From assembly GCA_947070915.1 (NCBI GenBank), contig CAMTDY010000031.1, positions 1-19,206 on the forward strand: DNA of 19,206 bases, read 5' to 3'. This DNA comes from an uncultured Roseburia sp. GTDB taxonomy: Bacteria > Bacillota > Clostridia > Lachnospirales > Lachnospiraceae. Within the stretch, counting starts at the first letter, position 1. Each line of letters starts with the position of its first letter. The notes below the pieces were generated by a model. That model was not told the DNA's origin. It did not search any database and worked only from the letters and a program-made list of their open reading frames with translations. The position numbers and the translations under genes are program-made. This document shows positions 1 through 7,109 of this stretch, piece after piece.

Positions 1-749
1 GCTACAAATTCCGAATTGGTAGGTTTGCCTTTTCCATTGTTCACAGTATATCCAAATAATTCATCAATTGTATCTACCTTTCCTCTGGACCACGCCACCT
101 CGATCGCATGCCGGATCGCCCTTTCCACTCTGCTGGGAGTTGTCTGATGCTGCTTTGCAATGGAGGGGTACAGGAGCTTGGTAATAGAATTAAGCATCCC
201 GCTGTCATCCACTGACATCATAATGGCATCTCTCAGATACTGATATCCCTTAATATGTGCAGGTACTCCGATCTCATGTATAATATTCGTCACATCCATT
301 TCCAGGTTATATCCGGGTCTGCTTTCATTTTGAAATTTTTCCCCGTAGTTAACCAGCATGGCTCTGTTTCCCGGTTTCAGCTGCTGTACTTTTGCCATAA
401 TCGTCTCTTTTTCAAATGGCTTCAGCAGATAATACGAGGCCCCATACTGAAATGCCGACTGCATTACATTTTCCTGTGTCACTGCTGTCACCACAATAAA
501 ATCCGGTCTTTTATCAATTCCAGGCAATCCCCGGTGTATCTTTTCCAACACAAGTAAACCATCCATCTTTGGCATGATAAGATCTAAAAAAACAATATCC
601 GGTGAAGTCTCACGAATCATTTCAATCGCTTCCACCCCGTCTTCCGCATGCCCCACAACTTCTATCTCACTGTCGTCCTGAAGACTTTCCCGGATCATGG
701 CAGCTGTTCTCATACTGTCATCTACAATCAAGACTTTTACTTTATTCAT
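1..749 (-). CDS. spo0A: Sporulation master regulator Spo0A (3' end outside window)
   Basis: This encodes a phosphorelay-controlled transcription factor: an N-terminal receiver followed by the Spo0A DNA-binding domain. In the receiver (about residues 1-120) the acidic pair D10-D11, the phospho-acceptor D56 (in FLDLIMPKMDG), T88 and K110 (LLKPFE) are all in place. The C-terminal domain carries the near-invariant Spo0A signatures IIHEIGVPAHIKGY and TPSRVERAIRHAIEVAWSRG (recognition helix), then FGYTVNNGKGKPTNSEF. Only the last dozen or so residues should be missing beyond base 1. The start at 749 is preceded by GGAGG at good spacing. The gene stands alone behind its own promoter; the next gene upstream is an NlpC/P60 protein and not spoIVB, the usual neighbour of spo0A. 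The receiver sequence leaves open that this is a second, diverged Spo0A copy. Family assignment is very secure; single versus paralogous copy cannot be settled here. Confidence 0.95.
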   Translation of the reverse strand, partial: MNKVKVLIVDDSMRTAAMIRESLQDDSEIEVVGHAEDGVEAIEMIRETSPDIVFLDLIMPKMDGLLVLEKIHRGLPGIDKRPDFIVVTAVTQENVMQSAFQYGASYYLLKPFEKETIMAKVQQLKPGNRAMLVNYGEKFQNESRPGYNLEMDVTNIIHEIGVPAHIKGYQYLRDAIMMSVDDSGMLNSITKLLYPSIAKQHQTTPSRVERAIRHAIEVAWSRGKVDTIDELFGYTVNNGKGKPTNSEFV

Positions 750-814
750 AATAACAAACCTCCAATCTCCTAAATTACTGAATATACAGAGTTTTTTCAA
801 ATGCTTTGTTTTGC

Positions 815-843
815 ATTATATATGCTTTTTCCCGTTTTTGCAA
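815..843 (-). promoter_or_regulatory. Sigma-A-type promoter of spo0A
   Basis: On the minus strand TTGCAA (838-843) and a perfect TATAAT (815-820) are separated by 17 bases. Transcription would start near 808, leaving a leader of about 60 bases before the ATG at 749. I saw no convincing sigma-H promoter or 0A box (TGTCGAA) between here and the start codon. Confidence 0.7.
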
Positions 844-1063
844 GAGAATTTTATATCTTAATTACATTTTCTTCATTTATTGTTCACATATTTCTTGCAA
901 AATCGTCAAATTTTTACCATATTTTATTATTTTCTTTGTGATTTTACAATTTATCACCCAAACTCTTCGTAAAACTCTTCTTTCTTCAATAATATGAGCC
1001 AAGATGCTGAATAATATCTCTTCCTTTTGTGTACTATAGTTCCTACATAAAACAGGCCGGAAA
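844..1063. other. AT-rich intergenic stretch, no gene seen
   Basis: This AT-rich spacer lies between the spo0A promoter and the inverted-repeat element. No ORF with a ribosome binding site, no hairpin terminator and no recognisable RNA were found. It may hold upstream control sites for spo0A, but no known operator was recognised. Confidence 0.5.
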
Positions 1064-1303
1064 AGATGTGCATGATACTAGGGTCAAAAGGTCAGAATGC
1101 CGTTCATGCTTGCATGATAAGGCATTTGAACTTGGGAGCCGCCAAACATGAGAAAGGAGCGATTTACGTAGTAAATCAGCGGATTTCGAATGTTTGGCGG
1201 ATTGCGGAAGTTGTGAAACAACGAAGCAATCCGTAGCATCGTTGGGGGCAAAATACCTTTTGACCCCAACATCATGTGCATCTCCCCAACATCATGTGCA
1301 TCT
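1064..1303. repeat. MITE-like palindromic element with terminal inverted repeats
   Basis: The ends are imperfect inverted repeats of about 30 bases (1064-1093 against 1254-1283, 24 of 30 matching), both containing GGGTCAAAAGGT. Inside are nested stem-loops: CCGCCAAACAT near 1140 pairs with ATGTTTGGCGG near 1190, enclosing a GATTTAC/GTAAATC hairpin, and a second hairpin has arms CGGATTGC and GCAATCCG with inner arms GTTGT/ACAAC. It encodes no credible protein. The last 20 bases are duplicated in tandem (1264-1303). No obvious target-site duplication flanks it. The architecture suggests a non-autonomous dispersed element (MITE or REP type) or a structured RNA; whether it recurs in the genome cannot be seen from one copy. 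Confidence 0.7.
1264..1303. repeat. Perfect 20-bp tandem duplication at the element's right end
   Basis: CCCCAACATCATGTGCATCT occurs twice, back to back, at 1264-1283 and 1284-1303 with no mismatch. The unit is the outer part of the right terminal inverted repeat of the element starting at 1064, so the end has been copied once, by slippage or by an abortive insertion or excision event. Confidence 0.9.
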
Positions 1304-1356
1304 ATATAATAAGGAAGATTTGGCTATTACCTGTTGTTCCTGCCAATCTGCCCTGT

Positions 1357-1395
1357 AAAAAAAGAAAGCTGAACAACGGAATTTTGTTCAGCTTT
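1357..1395 (-). terminator. Intrinsic terminator of the NlpC/P60 gene
   Basis: A perfect 12-bp stem (AAAGCTGAACAA at 1365-1376 with TTGTTCAGCTTT at 1384-1395) and a 7-base loop are followed on the minus strand by a CTTTTTTT tract. It lies about 70 bases past the stop codon of the gene ending at 1463. Confidence 0.9.
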
Positions 1396-1462
1396 GATAG
1401 AATCGCCGGGCAGAAACTGATATGCCCATTCTCTTTTGCCAAAAAATGAGTGGGGCCGCATA

Positions 1463-2758
1463 CTAAGGACGCTCCATCAGCCCCCCGCCGCCATAATAAC
1501 CTTCCGGCCTCGCCGCCCAGAGTTCATTGAGAACTGGTCTGCCGGCTTCATCGTAGTATGCCACTGCATACCCCACGAACATTTCTACATGATAGATCCC
1601 CTTATATCTGCCGTTGTTCTGGCCGGTCTCAAACATCAGATCTCCCGGCCGGAATTTCATTTTCTGTATTTGCTGGCTGGTATAGGATCTTGCCAAAACT
1701 TTACCGTATTTTTTGCACCATTTGGCAAGATCTGCTGCCACCGGCGCATAGTCTGCCCTGCCAAATTTCTTCCCCATCCGGCGGTAGGATTTCCAGACAA
1801 GGGCGCTGCAGTCATAATATCCGCTCTGCATTCTCTTCGGCTGGCTGTATTTCCAGTTTGCCCCAATGTATTTTGCCCGCTTTACTACCTTCAGAAGCTT
1901 GGGAGAAATAACAGATACAGCACAGCCCAGTTTATGTCCCGCAACATCCGCCGTGATCACTGCATTTCCATTCCGGCGCAGACGGACCGTACCGTTCCCA
2001 TTCGCTTTCGCCACCTTCGGATTGCTGCTGCTCCACGCCACCTTTTCCCCAGTTCCTTTTATCTTTAAGGAAACGGTCTTTCCCTTGGCTCCCACATAAC
2101 TGCGCCTGGTGATCTCCAGTCTTATGATGGTAACAGAAATCTCAAAAACTTTTCCATTGATCGTCACACTGAGAACTGTCTTTCCCTCTGAACCGCTCTC
2201 TATGACCAGCATATTGTCCTCCAGGCTGCAGCCCACTGACATATCGGGATTTGAGGAACTATATGTAAATTCAGAATTCTCCTCATTTAATACATAAGGA
2301 GACAGAACCCGTATACTTTCAGAATACTGGCTCTCACCGCACAGGTATCCTGTCAGATTATTTTTTCCCAGAGTTACACCCGACATATCCACCGAAACCC
2401 GAATGGTACACGTGGCAGAAAAAACCAGCATCCCCGATGAAGAATATCCCCGGATGACCACTTCGGCAGATCCTACCCGGACCGCCTGATAGTATCCACT
2501 TCCATCCACGGACACCACCGACGGATCATTGCTGGAATATTCCCAGCTGGCGATCTGAACCGGCTGCCCCCAAAAATCCTTTAGATCCTCTGTCTGAGGT
2601 CTGAGTATCCCGGTATCACCTGCCATGGCATCCACGGTATTCCATGACTGCGTAAAAACCAGAATGTCTTTCGCTGCCGCCTCTGTCCTGCTCTGTGCTG
2701 CCAGAACCAAAAGTAACATTCCCACCGTCACCGCCAGCATTTTAATCCTTTGTCTCAT
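1463..2758 (-). CDS. Secreted Big2-type and NlpC/P60 domain protein, probable cell-wall hydrolase
   Basis: This is probably an exported peptidoglycan peptidase. Residue numbers count from the upstream ATG at 2767. Residues 4-31 form a signal peptide (positive start, then a LAVTVGMLLLVLAA core, cleavage near SRTEA). Residues 35-290 are beta-rich repeats of the bacterial Ig-like (Big2) kind, best seen as VAWSSSNPKVAKANGNGT at 243-260, with similar SSNDPSVVSVDGSG and SSSNPDMSV stretches. Residues 296-434 look like NlpC/P60, with candidate nucleophile C320 in YDCSALVWKSY and candidate histidine H393 in IYHVEMF; the third catalytic residue is less clear. The start at 2758 is chosen because AGGAAGGG lies nine bases upstream of it but abuts the ATG at 2767. 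It has its own promoter and terminator, so it is monocistronic. Its substrate is not evident. The Big2 modules may anchor or position the enzyme in the wall. Confidence 0.85.
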   Translation of the reverse strand: MRQRIKMLAVTVGMLLLVLAAQSRTEAAAKDILVFTQSWNTVDAMAGDTGILRPQTEDLKDFWGQPVQIASWEYSSNDPSVVSVDGSGYYQAVRVGSAEVVIRGYSSSGMLVFSATCTIRVSVDMSGVTLGKNNLTGYLCGESQYSESIRVLSPYVLNEENSEFTYSSSNPDMSVGCSLEDNMLVIESGSEGKTVLSVTINGKVFEISVTIIRLEITRRSYVGAKGKTVSLKIKGTGEKVAWSSSNPKVAKANGNGTVRLRRNGNAVITADVAGHKLGCAVSVISPKLLKVVKRAKYIGANWKYSQPKRMQSGYYDCSALVWKSYRRMGKKFGRADYAPVAADLAKWCKKYGKVLARSYTSQQIQKMKFRPGDLMFETGQNNGRYKGIYHVEMFVGYAVAYYDEAGRPVLNELWAARPEGYYGGGGLMERP

Positions 2759-2802
2759 AATACACATCCCTTCCTCTTTGGTTTTCTTCCTCTAACATTT
2801 TT

Positions 2803-2831
2803 ATTATAATACACAGCCAGGACATTGTCAC
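2803..2831 (-). promoter_or_regulatory. Promoter of the NlpC/P60 gene
   Basis: On the minus strand GTGACA (2826-2831) and TATAAT (2803-2808) are separated by 17 bases, about 40 bases before the start codon. It diverges from the mntP promoter about 25 bases away, so one regulator could act on both. Confidence 0.65.
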
Positions 2832-2854
2832 GAAAAAAACTTGTACAAAAACGA

Positions 2855-2883
2855 TTGACTTTTTTCATCAATTTTAGTATGTT
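2855..2883 (+). promoter_or_regulatory. Promoter of mntP
   Basis: TTGACT (2855-2860) and TATGTT (2878-2883) are separated by 17 bases. The leader to the ATG at 2930 is only about 40 bases, too short for a yybP-ykoY manganese riboswitch, so any metal control would have to act at the promoter. Confidence 0.65.
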
Positions 2884-2929
2884 ATTTTGAATAAAAGCAA
2901 TTCGGAAGTTTCGTAAGGAGGAATTTAAA

Positions 2930-3508
2930 ATGAACCTGTTTACTGTACTGTTTCTTGCTGCCGGCCTTTCTATGGACGCCTTCGCCGTGTCCATCTGCAA
3001 AGGACTCGCCCTGCCAAAGGCAAACTTTAAAAACGCACTGATCGTGGGGGGCTGGTTTGGGAGCTTTCAGGGACTAATGCCCCTCGCCGGCTACCTTCTG
3101 GGCATTCAGTTCACCAGTTACATCACTTCTTTTTCTTCCTGGATCGCCTTCGTCCTCCTTCTCTTTATCGGTGGAAATATGCTTCGGGAGGCTCTTGGAG
3201 AAAAGGACGGCAGACAGGACGGGGGACTGGGGATCCAGGAAATGTTTCTGCTCGCCATCGCCACCAGCATCGATGCACTGGCCGCCGGCGTCACCTTTGC
3301 CTGCATCCCCGTCTCCCTCTCTTCTTCCCTGACGCCTTTTCTCAACACCTTATGTGCCTGTGTGATCACCGCATTGACCACCTTCCTGTTCTCCGCCGCC
3401 GGGATCGGCATCGGCCGCATATTTGGAAGCCGTTTTCAAAAAAAGGCAGAGATTACAGGGGGCATCGTGCTTATTCTGCTGGGAATAAAGATTTTACTGG
3501 GTCTGTGA
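2930..3508 (+). CDS. mntP: MntP-type manganese efflux pump
   Basis: This is a 192-residue inner-membrane protein of the MntP (DUF204) family, which exports Mn(II) and protects cells from manganese overload. The family's duplicated signature is present in both halves: LSMDAFAVSICKG at residues 13-25 and TSIDALAAGVTFA near 112-124, whose membrane-embedded aspartates are the expected metal ligands. About six hydrophobic segments fill the chain, with a charged loop (GEKDGRQDGG) between the halves. Length matches the family. The start is fixed by TAAGGAGG eight bases upstream. It is the only plus-strand gene in the window, with its own promoter, and converges on hsp20 with a shared hairpin between them. 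Neither a yybP-ykoY element nor an MntR box was recognised. Confidence 0.93.
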   Translation: MNLFTVLFLAAGLSMDAFAVSICKGLALPKANFKNALIVGGWFGSFQGLMPLAGYLLGIQFTSYITSFSSWIAFVLLLFIGGNMLREALGEKDGRQDGGLGIQEMFLLAIATSIDALAAGVTFACIPVSLSSSLTPFLNTLCACVITALTTFLFSAAGIGIGRIFGSRFQKKAEITGGIVLILLGIKILLGL

Positions 3509-3522
3509 CAGCATACATAAAA

Positions 3523-3567
3523 GCAGAAGGATCCACAGAATCACCTTGTTTCTGTAAATCCCTCTGC
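3523..3567. terminator. Hairpin between convergent mntP and hsp20, probably bidirectional
   Basis: GCAGA (3523-3527) pairs with TCTGC (3563-3567), with further paired blocks GGAT/ATCC and ACAGAA/TTCTGT inside. On the minus strand it is followed by CTTTTAT, on the plus strand by the weaker AAATACTTGTTTT. It lies 15 bases past the mntP stop and 38 past the hsp20 stop. T-runs are short, so efficiency is uncertain. Confidence 0.6.
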
Positions 3568-3604
3568 AAATACTTGTTTTACCAAAACCAGACGGCATTA
3601 CCTG

Positions 3605-4042
3605 TTATCCCTCGATGGCGATCTGTTTTCTCTCCTCCACCGCAGGATTTTTCTCTTTCTTCGGAACGGTAAGTTTCAGAATACCATCCTTAAAACTTGC
3701 CTTGATATCTTCCTCGGTAAGCTCTTTTCCGACAAAAAAACTTCTCTGGCACTGGCCATAATAGCGTTCCCTGCGGATGTATTTTCCTTCCTCGTCCTTC
3801 TCATCCTGATTCTCTGTGTGATTGGCCGATATCGTCAGGTACCCGTCTTTCAGGTCCGCCTGTATATCTTCTTTTGTATAACCTGGAAGTTCAATATCCA
3901 TCAAATATCTGTCTTCGAACTCCTGAACGTCCACGTTCATTCCCGGCACTTGTGATTTACAAACGGTGTCGAATGGGAAACGGAACATGTCATCAAAAAA
4001 ACGGTCTGTAAAGCTGTCATTTAAAATTCTTGGTACTAACAT
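3605..4042 (-). CDS. Small heat-shock protein, Hsp20/alpha-crystallin family
   Basis: This is an ATP-independent holdase chaperone that binds unfolding proteins in the cytoplasm. The 145-residue length is usual for bacterial Hsp20. Residues 1-33 are the short variable N-terminal arm. Residues 34-130 form the alpha-crystallin domain, opening with MNVDVQEFEDRYLMDIELPG and closing with the family's most conserved element, FKDGILKLTVPKKE. The tail has a possible I-x-I motif (QIAIEG) for oligomer contacts. GGAGG lies eight bases before the ATG. The upstream region carries a perfect CIRCE, so HrcA repression with heat induction is expected. No groEL, dnaK or hrcA lies in the window, so this is a solitary member of the regulon. 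Readthrough from feoAB is also possible because no good terminator separates them. Confidence 0.95.
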   Translation of the reverse strand: MLVPRILNDSFTDRFFDDMFRFPFDTVCKSQVPGMNVDVQEFEDRYLMDIELPGYTKEDIQADLKDGYLTISANHTENQDEKDEEGKYIRRERYYGQCQRSFFVGKELTEEDIKASFKDGILKLTVPKKEKNPAVEERKQIAIEG

Positions 4043-4091
4043 AAGTCATTCCTCCATTCTGAAAAGTTAGTTGTTTTTGTTCTGTAACTTA

Positions 4092-4120
4092 GTTATACCA
4101 CTTTTGTTAGCACTCGTCAA
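4092..4120 (-). promoter_or_regulatory. Promoter of hsp20
   Basis: On the minus strand TTGACG (4115-4120) and TATAAC (4092-4097) are 17 bases apart. The -35 hexamer lies inside the CIRCE operator, so bound HrcA would directly block polymerase. Confidence 0.8.
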
Positions 4121-4133
4121 GAGCGAGTGCTAA
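4107..4133. promoter_or_regulatory. CIRCE operator (HrcA binding site)
   Basis: TTAGCACTC, nine bases, GAGTGCTAA: an exact match to the CIRCE consensus. The palindrome extends to 12-bp arms (4104-4136). It overlaps the -35 region of hsp20, the position expected of a repressor site. Its presence implies an hrcA gene elsewhere in the genome. Confidence 0.96.
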
Positions 4134-4166
4134 CAATTTTGTGAAAGTTTTGTGAACTTCCACATG

Positions 4167-4224
4167 GGGCTATCTATAGTATTTTCTTTTATAAATACTT
4201 TATGCATAAACACGATGCTAGCCC
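4167..4224 (-). other. Nested stem-loop at the 3' end of feoAB, weak terminator candidate
   Basis: GGGCTA (4167-4172) can pair with TAGCCC (4219-4224), enclosing AGTATTT (4178-4184) and AAATACT (4193-4199). The outer arm contains the feoAB stop codon. No T-tract follows on the minus strand, so it may protect the mRNA end more than terminate. Transcripts could continue into hsp20. Confidence 0.35.
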
Positions 4225-6584
4225 AATGGAACAAAAATACTTCCGATCAGATAGACAAGAAATGCACAGATCCAGGCGATCACACACTGCATCACTGCCA
4301 CTGCGGCCGCCCACTTTCCTCCCAGTTCCCGCTTGATGGATGCCACTGCTGCCACACAGGGCGTATACAAAAGGCAGAAAACCAGCAGGGACAGTGCAGA
4401 CAGCGGAGTGATCACGGACAACAGCGAAGCGGTGTCTCCAAACAATACAGACAGTGTGGAAACTACGCTTTCCTTCGCCATAAAACCGCTGATCAGCGCT
4501 GTGGAGATTCTCCAGTCACCAAACCCTAACGGTGCAAATACCGGTGCGGCCGCCCCGGCGATCATCGCCAGGATGCTGTCCTGGGAGTCCTCTACCATAT
4601 TGAAATGAATGCCAAAAGTCTGTAAAAACCAGATCACCACGGTAGCCACGAAAATCACCGTAAATGCTTTCTGCAGAAAGTCTTTTGCCTTTTCCCACAA
4701 CAGCTGCGCCACATTTTTCATGCCAGGCACACGGTAATTCGGGAGTTCCATCACAAAAGGCACGGCCTCTCCCTGAAACAGACTGTTTTTCAAAATAAAC
4801 GCCATGATGATCCCCACTATGATGCCTCCAAGATACAGGCCGATCATAACAAGGGCCCCGTGTTTTGGGAAAAAAGCAGAAGCAAAAAAACCGTAGACCG
4901 GGAGCTTCGCCGTACAGCTCATAAAGGGCGTCATCAGGATCGTCATCTTACGGTCCCGTTCCGAAGGCAGGGTCCGGCTCGCCATGACGCCGGGCACCGT
5001 ACACCCAAAGCCGATCAGCATCGGCACAATACTTCTGCCAGAAAGACCGATCTTGCGAAGAAGCTTATCCATGACAAAAGCGACCCGCGCCATGTAACCG
5101 GTATCCTCCAGCAGAGACAGGAAGAAAAACAGCGTGACAATGATCGGCAGAAAACTCAGTACACTTCCCACTCCGTTGAAAATACCATCGATCACCAGGG
5201 AATGCACAACCTCGTTCACATGCCAGCTGCTGAATGCCCCGTCCACCACCTGGGCCAGTTTTTCGATGCCAAACTCAAAAACCCCCTGCAGCCACGCGCC
5301 AATGACATTAAAAGTCAGCCAGAATATCAGGGACATAATCCCTATAAATGCAGGAATCGCCGTAAATTTGCCGGTCAGGACCCGGTCCACCCGCCGGCTT
5401 CTCTCCCTCTCCCTGCTCTCTTTTGGTTTGGTGACGCACTGCCCCACCAGTTTCTGGATAAAAGAAAACCGCATATCGGCAATGGCCGCCGGGGCATCCA
5501 TGCCCCGCTCTTCTTCCATCTGGCAGATAATATGTTCCAGCGTCTCCCTCTCATTCTGACTCAGCTTCAGTGCCTTTAAGATCCGCCCGTCCCCCTCCAC
5601 CAGTTTGGTGGCGGCAAAACGGATCGGGATCCCGGCATCCACCGCGTGGTCCTGGATCAAATGCATGATCCCATGGAGACACCGGTGCACCGCACCGCCA
5701 TTTTCCTTCTCATCACAAAAATCCATGCGCCCCGGTCTCTCCTGATATTTCGCCACGTGGAGGGCATGGCTCACCAGCTCGTGGATCCCCTCATTCTTTG
5801 CCGCTGAGATCGGAACCACCGGGATCCCCAGCATGCCTTCCATCTCGTTGATGTGTACAGAACCGCCATTGCCCCGGACCTCATCCATCATATTCAGCGC
5901 CAGAACCATCGGCACGTCCAGTTCCATCAGCTGCATGGTAAGATACAGATTACGCTCGATGTTCGTGGCATCTACAATGTTTATAATTCCCTTTGGCTTC
6001 TCATGAAGAATAAATTCTCTGGAAACGATCTCCTCACTGGTATAAGGGGACAGGGAATAGATCCCCGGCAGATCCGTCACCAGCGTGTCCTTATGCCCTT
6101 TTATAGCTCCACTCTTCTGATCCACGGTTACTCCTGGAAAATTCCCCACGTGCTGGCTGGCCCCCGTCAACTGATTAAACAGCGTGGTCTTTCCACAGTT
6201 TTGATTTCCCGCCAGCGCAAAACTGAGAACCGTATGTTCTGGCAACGGATGCTCTTCCGCCTTTACATGGTATTTTCCTCCCTCACCCAGCCCCGGATGC
6301 TCTTTTCTGTCACTGTGCTTTTTCCTGGTTTGAACTTCCTGCTGCCTCAGCTGGGCATCTTCTTTCACCTGAACTGCAATCTGCCCGGCATCCGCCAGTC
6401 TCAGCGTCAGCTCATAGCCGTGTAGCCTCAATTCCATGGGATCTCCCATAGGTGCGTATTTGATCAGCGTGATCTCTGCACCGGGTATCACTCCCATATC
6501 CAGAAAATGCTGGCGCAGGGCCCCCTCTCCGCCAACTTCCAGGATTACAGCTGTTTTTCCAATTTCCAGTTCTCTTAACGTCAT
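4218..6584 (-). CDS. feoB: Ferrous iron transporter, FeoA-FeoB fusion
   Basis: This is a GTPase-coupled Fe(II) uptake protein in the cytoplasmic membrane, 788 residues. Residues 1-75 are a FeoA (SH3-like) domain; 76-115 are a charged linker; 120-290 are the G domain with all five motifs: GNQNCGKT at 126-133, the GVTVD region, DLPG at 171-174, NMMD at 231-234 and SAAK at 260-263. From about 385 onward are the Gate-type membrane segments, with the conserved GCTVPGVMASRTL and PFMSCTAKLPVYGF stretches. FeoA is usually a separate gene; here it is fused in front. The start at 6584 is chosen because a G-rich AGGGGGG site precedes it by seven bases; an in-frame ATG at 6638 would overlap the gene before it. 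It follows the glycosylase gene by 29 bases and is probably last in the tetrapyrrole transcript. I saw no Fur box directly ahead of it. Confidence 0.95.
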   Translation of the reverse strand: MTLRELEIGKTAVILEVGGEGALRQHFLDMGVIPGAEITLIKYAPMGDPMELRLHGYELTLRLADAGQIAVQVKEDAQLRQQEVQTRKKHSDRKEHPGLGEGGKYHVKAEEHPLPEHTVLSFALAGNQNCGKTTLFNQLTGASQHVGNFPGVTVDQKSGAIKGHKDTLVTDLPGIYSLSPYTSEEIVSREFILHEKPKGIINIVDATNIERNLYLTMQLMELDVPMVLALNMMDEVRGNGGSVHINEMEGMLGIPVVPISAAKNEGIHELVSHALHVAKYQERPGRMDFCDEKENGGAVHRCLHGIMHLIQDHAVDAGIPIRFAATKLVEGDGRILKALKLSQNERETLEHIICQMEEERGMDAPAAIADMRFSFIQKLVGQCVTKPKESRERERSRRVDRVLTGKFTAIPAFIGIMSLIFWLTFNVIGAWLQGVFEFGIEKLAQVVDGAFSSWHVNEVVHSLVIDGIFNGVGSVLSFLPIIVTLFFFLSLLEDTGYMARVAFVMDKLLRKIGLSGRSIVPMLIGFGCTVPGVMASRTLPSERDRKMTILMTPFMSCTAKLPVYGFFASAFFPKHGALVMIGLYLGGIIVGIIMAFILKNSLFQGEAVPFVMELPNYRVPGMKNVAQLLWEKAKDFLQKAFTVIFVATVVIWFLQTFGIHFNMVEDSQDSILAMIAGAAAPVFAPLGFGDWRISTALISGFMAKESVVSTLSVLFGDTASLLSVITPLSALSLLVFCLLYTPCVAAVASIKRELGGKWAAAVAVMQCVIAWICAFLVYLIGSIFVPLG

Positions 6585-6613
6585 AAAATATCCCCCCTGT
6601 TCATTGTAACAGG

Positions 6614-7105
6614 TCAATACACTAGTATCTTCTTCCACTCTGCCTGGAGCCGGTCCATCTGAAAGGCGGCATTTGCCGGGCTGGTAGAGGGAAGCTTTTG
6701 TATTTCTATCCCCGTCTGCTCCCGGACAAACTTATTGTACAACTCACACGCCTTCGCCCCATTCCCATAAATTCTCGAAATCTTTGACTTTTCCAGCAGG
6801 GAAGCTATGTCATTCGCCACAACGTCCCGGATGGAGCTGTCACTGGATCCCTGGATACGGCAGCTCTGGATCACGTCCCAGACAGCGATGCCATTCTCCA
6901 GCAGCATTTTCTTTTTCTCCTCTATGGTCTGAGGCGCCGCAGATCCAGTCAGCACCGCCAGCAGCTTCCAGAACCGGTTCTGGGGATGTCCATAATAAAA
7001 CTGGTTTTCCCTGGATTTAACAGAGGGAAAGGTCCCCAGAATAAGGATCCGGGAACGAACATCCCACACCGGTTCAAATGTATGTTCAATCTGAATATAC
7101 TCCAT
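6614..7105 (-). CDS. DNA-deoxyinosine glycosylase, uracil-DNA glycosylase superfamily
   Basis: This 163-residue protein resembles the UDG-superfamily deoxyinosine (hypoxanthine) glycosylases, which excise deaminated adenine from DNA. The N-terminal active-site loop reads LILGTFPSVKSRE (residues 21-33), followed by FYYGHPQNRFWKLLA, the typical nucleotide-pocket region. The C-terminal substrate loop is KLPSTSPANAAF (137-148). Length fits a single-domain enzyme. The start at 7105 is preferred: AAAGGTGATAAG lies just before it and the ATG follows the MFS stop by four bases, whereas an in-frame ATG at 7133-7135 lies inside the MFS gene without a clear binding site. It sits between a transporter and feoAB in a metabolic operon, an odd place for a repair enzyme; translation is probably coupled to the MFS gene. 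Substrate specificity is inferred from family resemblance only. Confidence 0.85.
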   Translation of the reverse strand: MEYIQIEHTFEPVWDVRSRILILGTFPSVKSRENQFYYGHPQNRFWKLLAVLTGSAAPQTIEEKKKMLLENGIAVWDVIQSCRIQGSSDSSIRDVVANDIASLLEKSKISRIYGNGAKACELYNKFVREQTGIEIQKLPSTSPANAAFQMDRLQAEWKKILVY

Positions 7106-7109
7106 CTTA

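Noticed and set aside
1084..1281. 65-codon minus-strand ORF inside the inverted-repeat element
   Set aside because: Its frame is explained by palindromic sequence; no ribosome binding site and no protein-like pattern.
2884..2929. yybP-ykoY manganese riboswitch before mntP
   Set aside because: The leader between the predicted promoter and the ATG is only about 45 bases, far too short, and shows no such fold.
4860..5579. Plus-strand ORF of 239 codons inside feoAB
   Set aside because: It is fully antisense to conserved FeoB membrane and G-domain sequence, with no binding site and low-complexity His/Arg/Gln composition.
6585..6638. Upstream in-frame start for feoAB
   Set aside because: It would overlap the glycosylase gene and add 18 residues before the conserved FeoA start, while the ATG at 6584 has a G-rich site at proper spacing.
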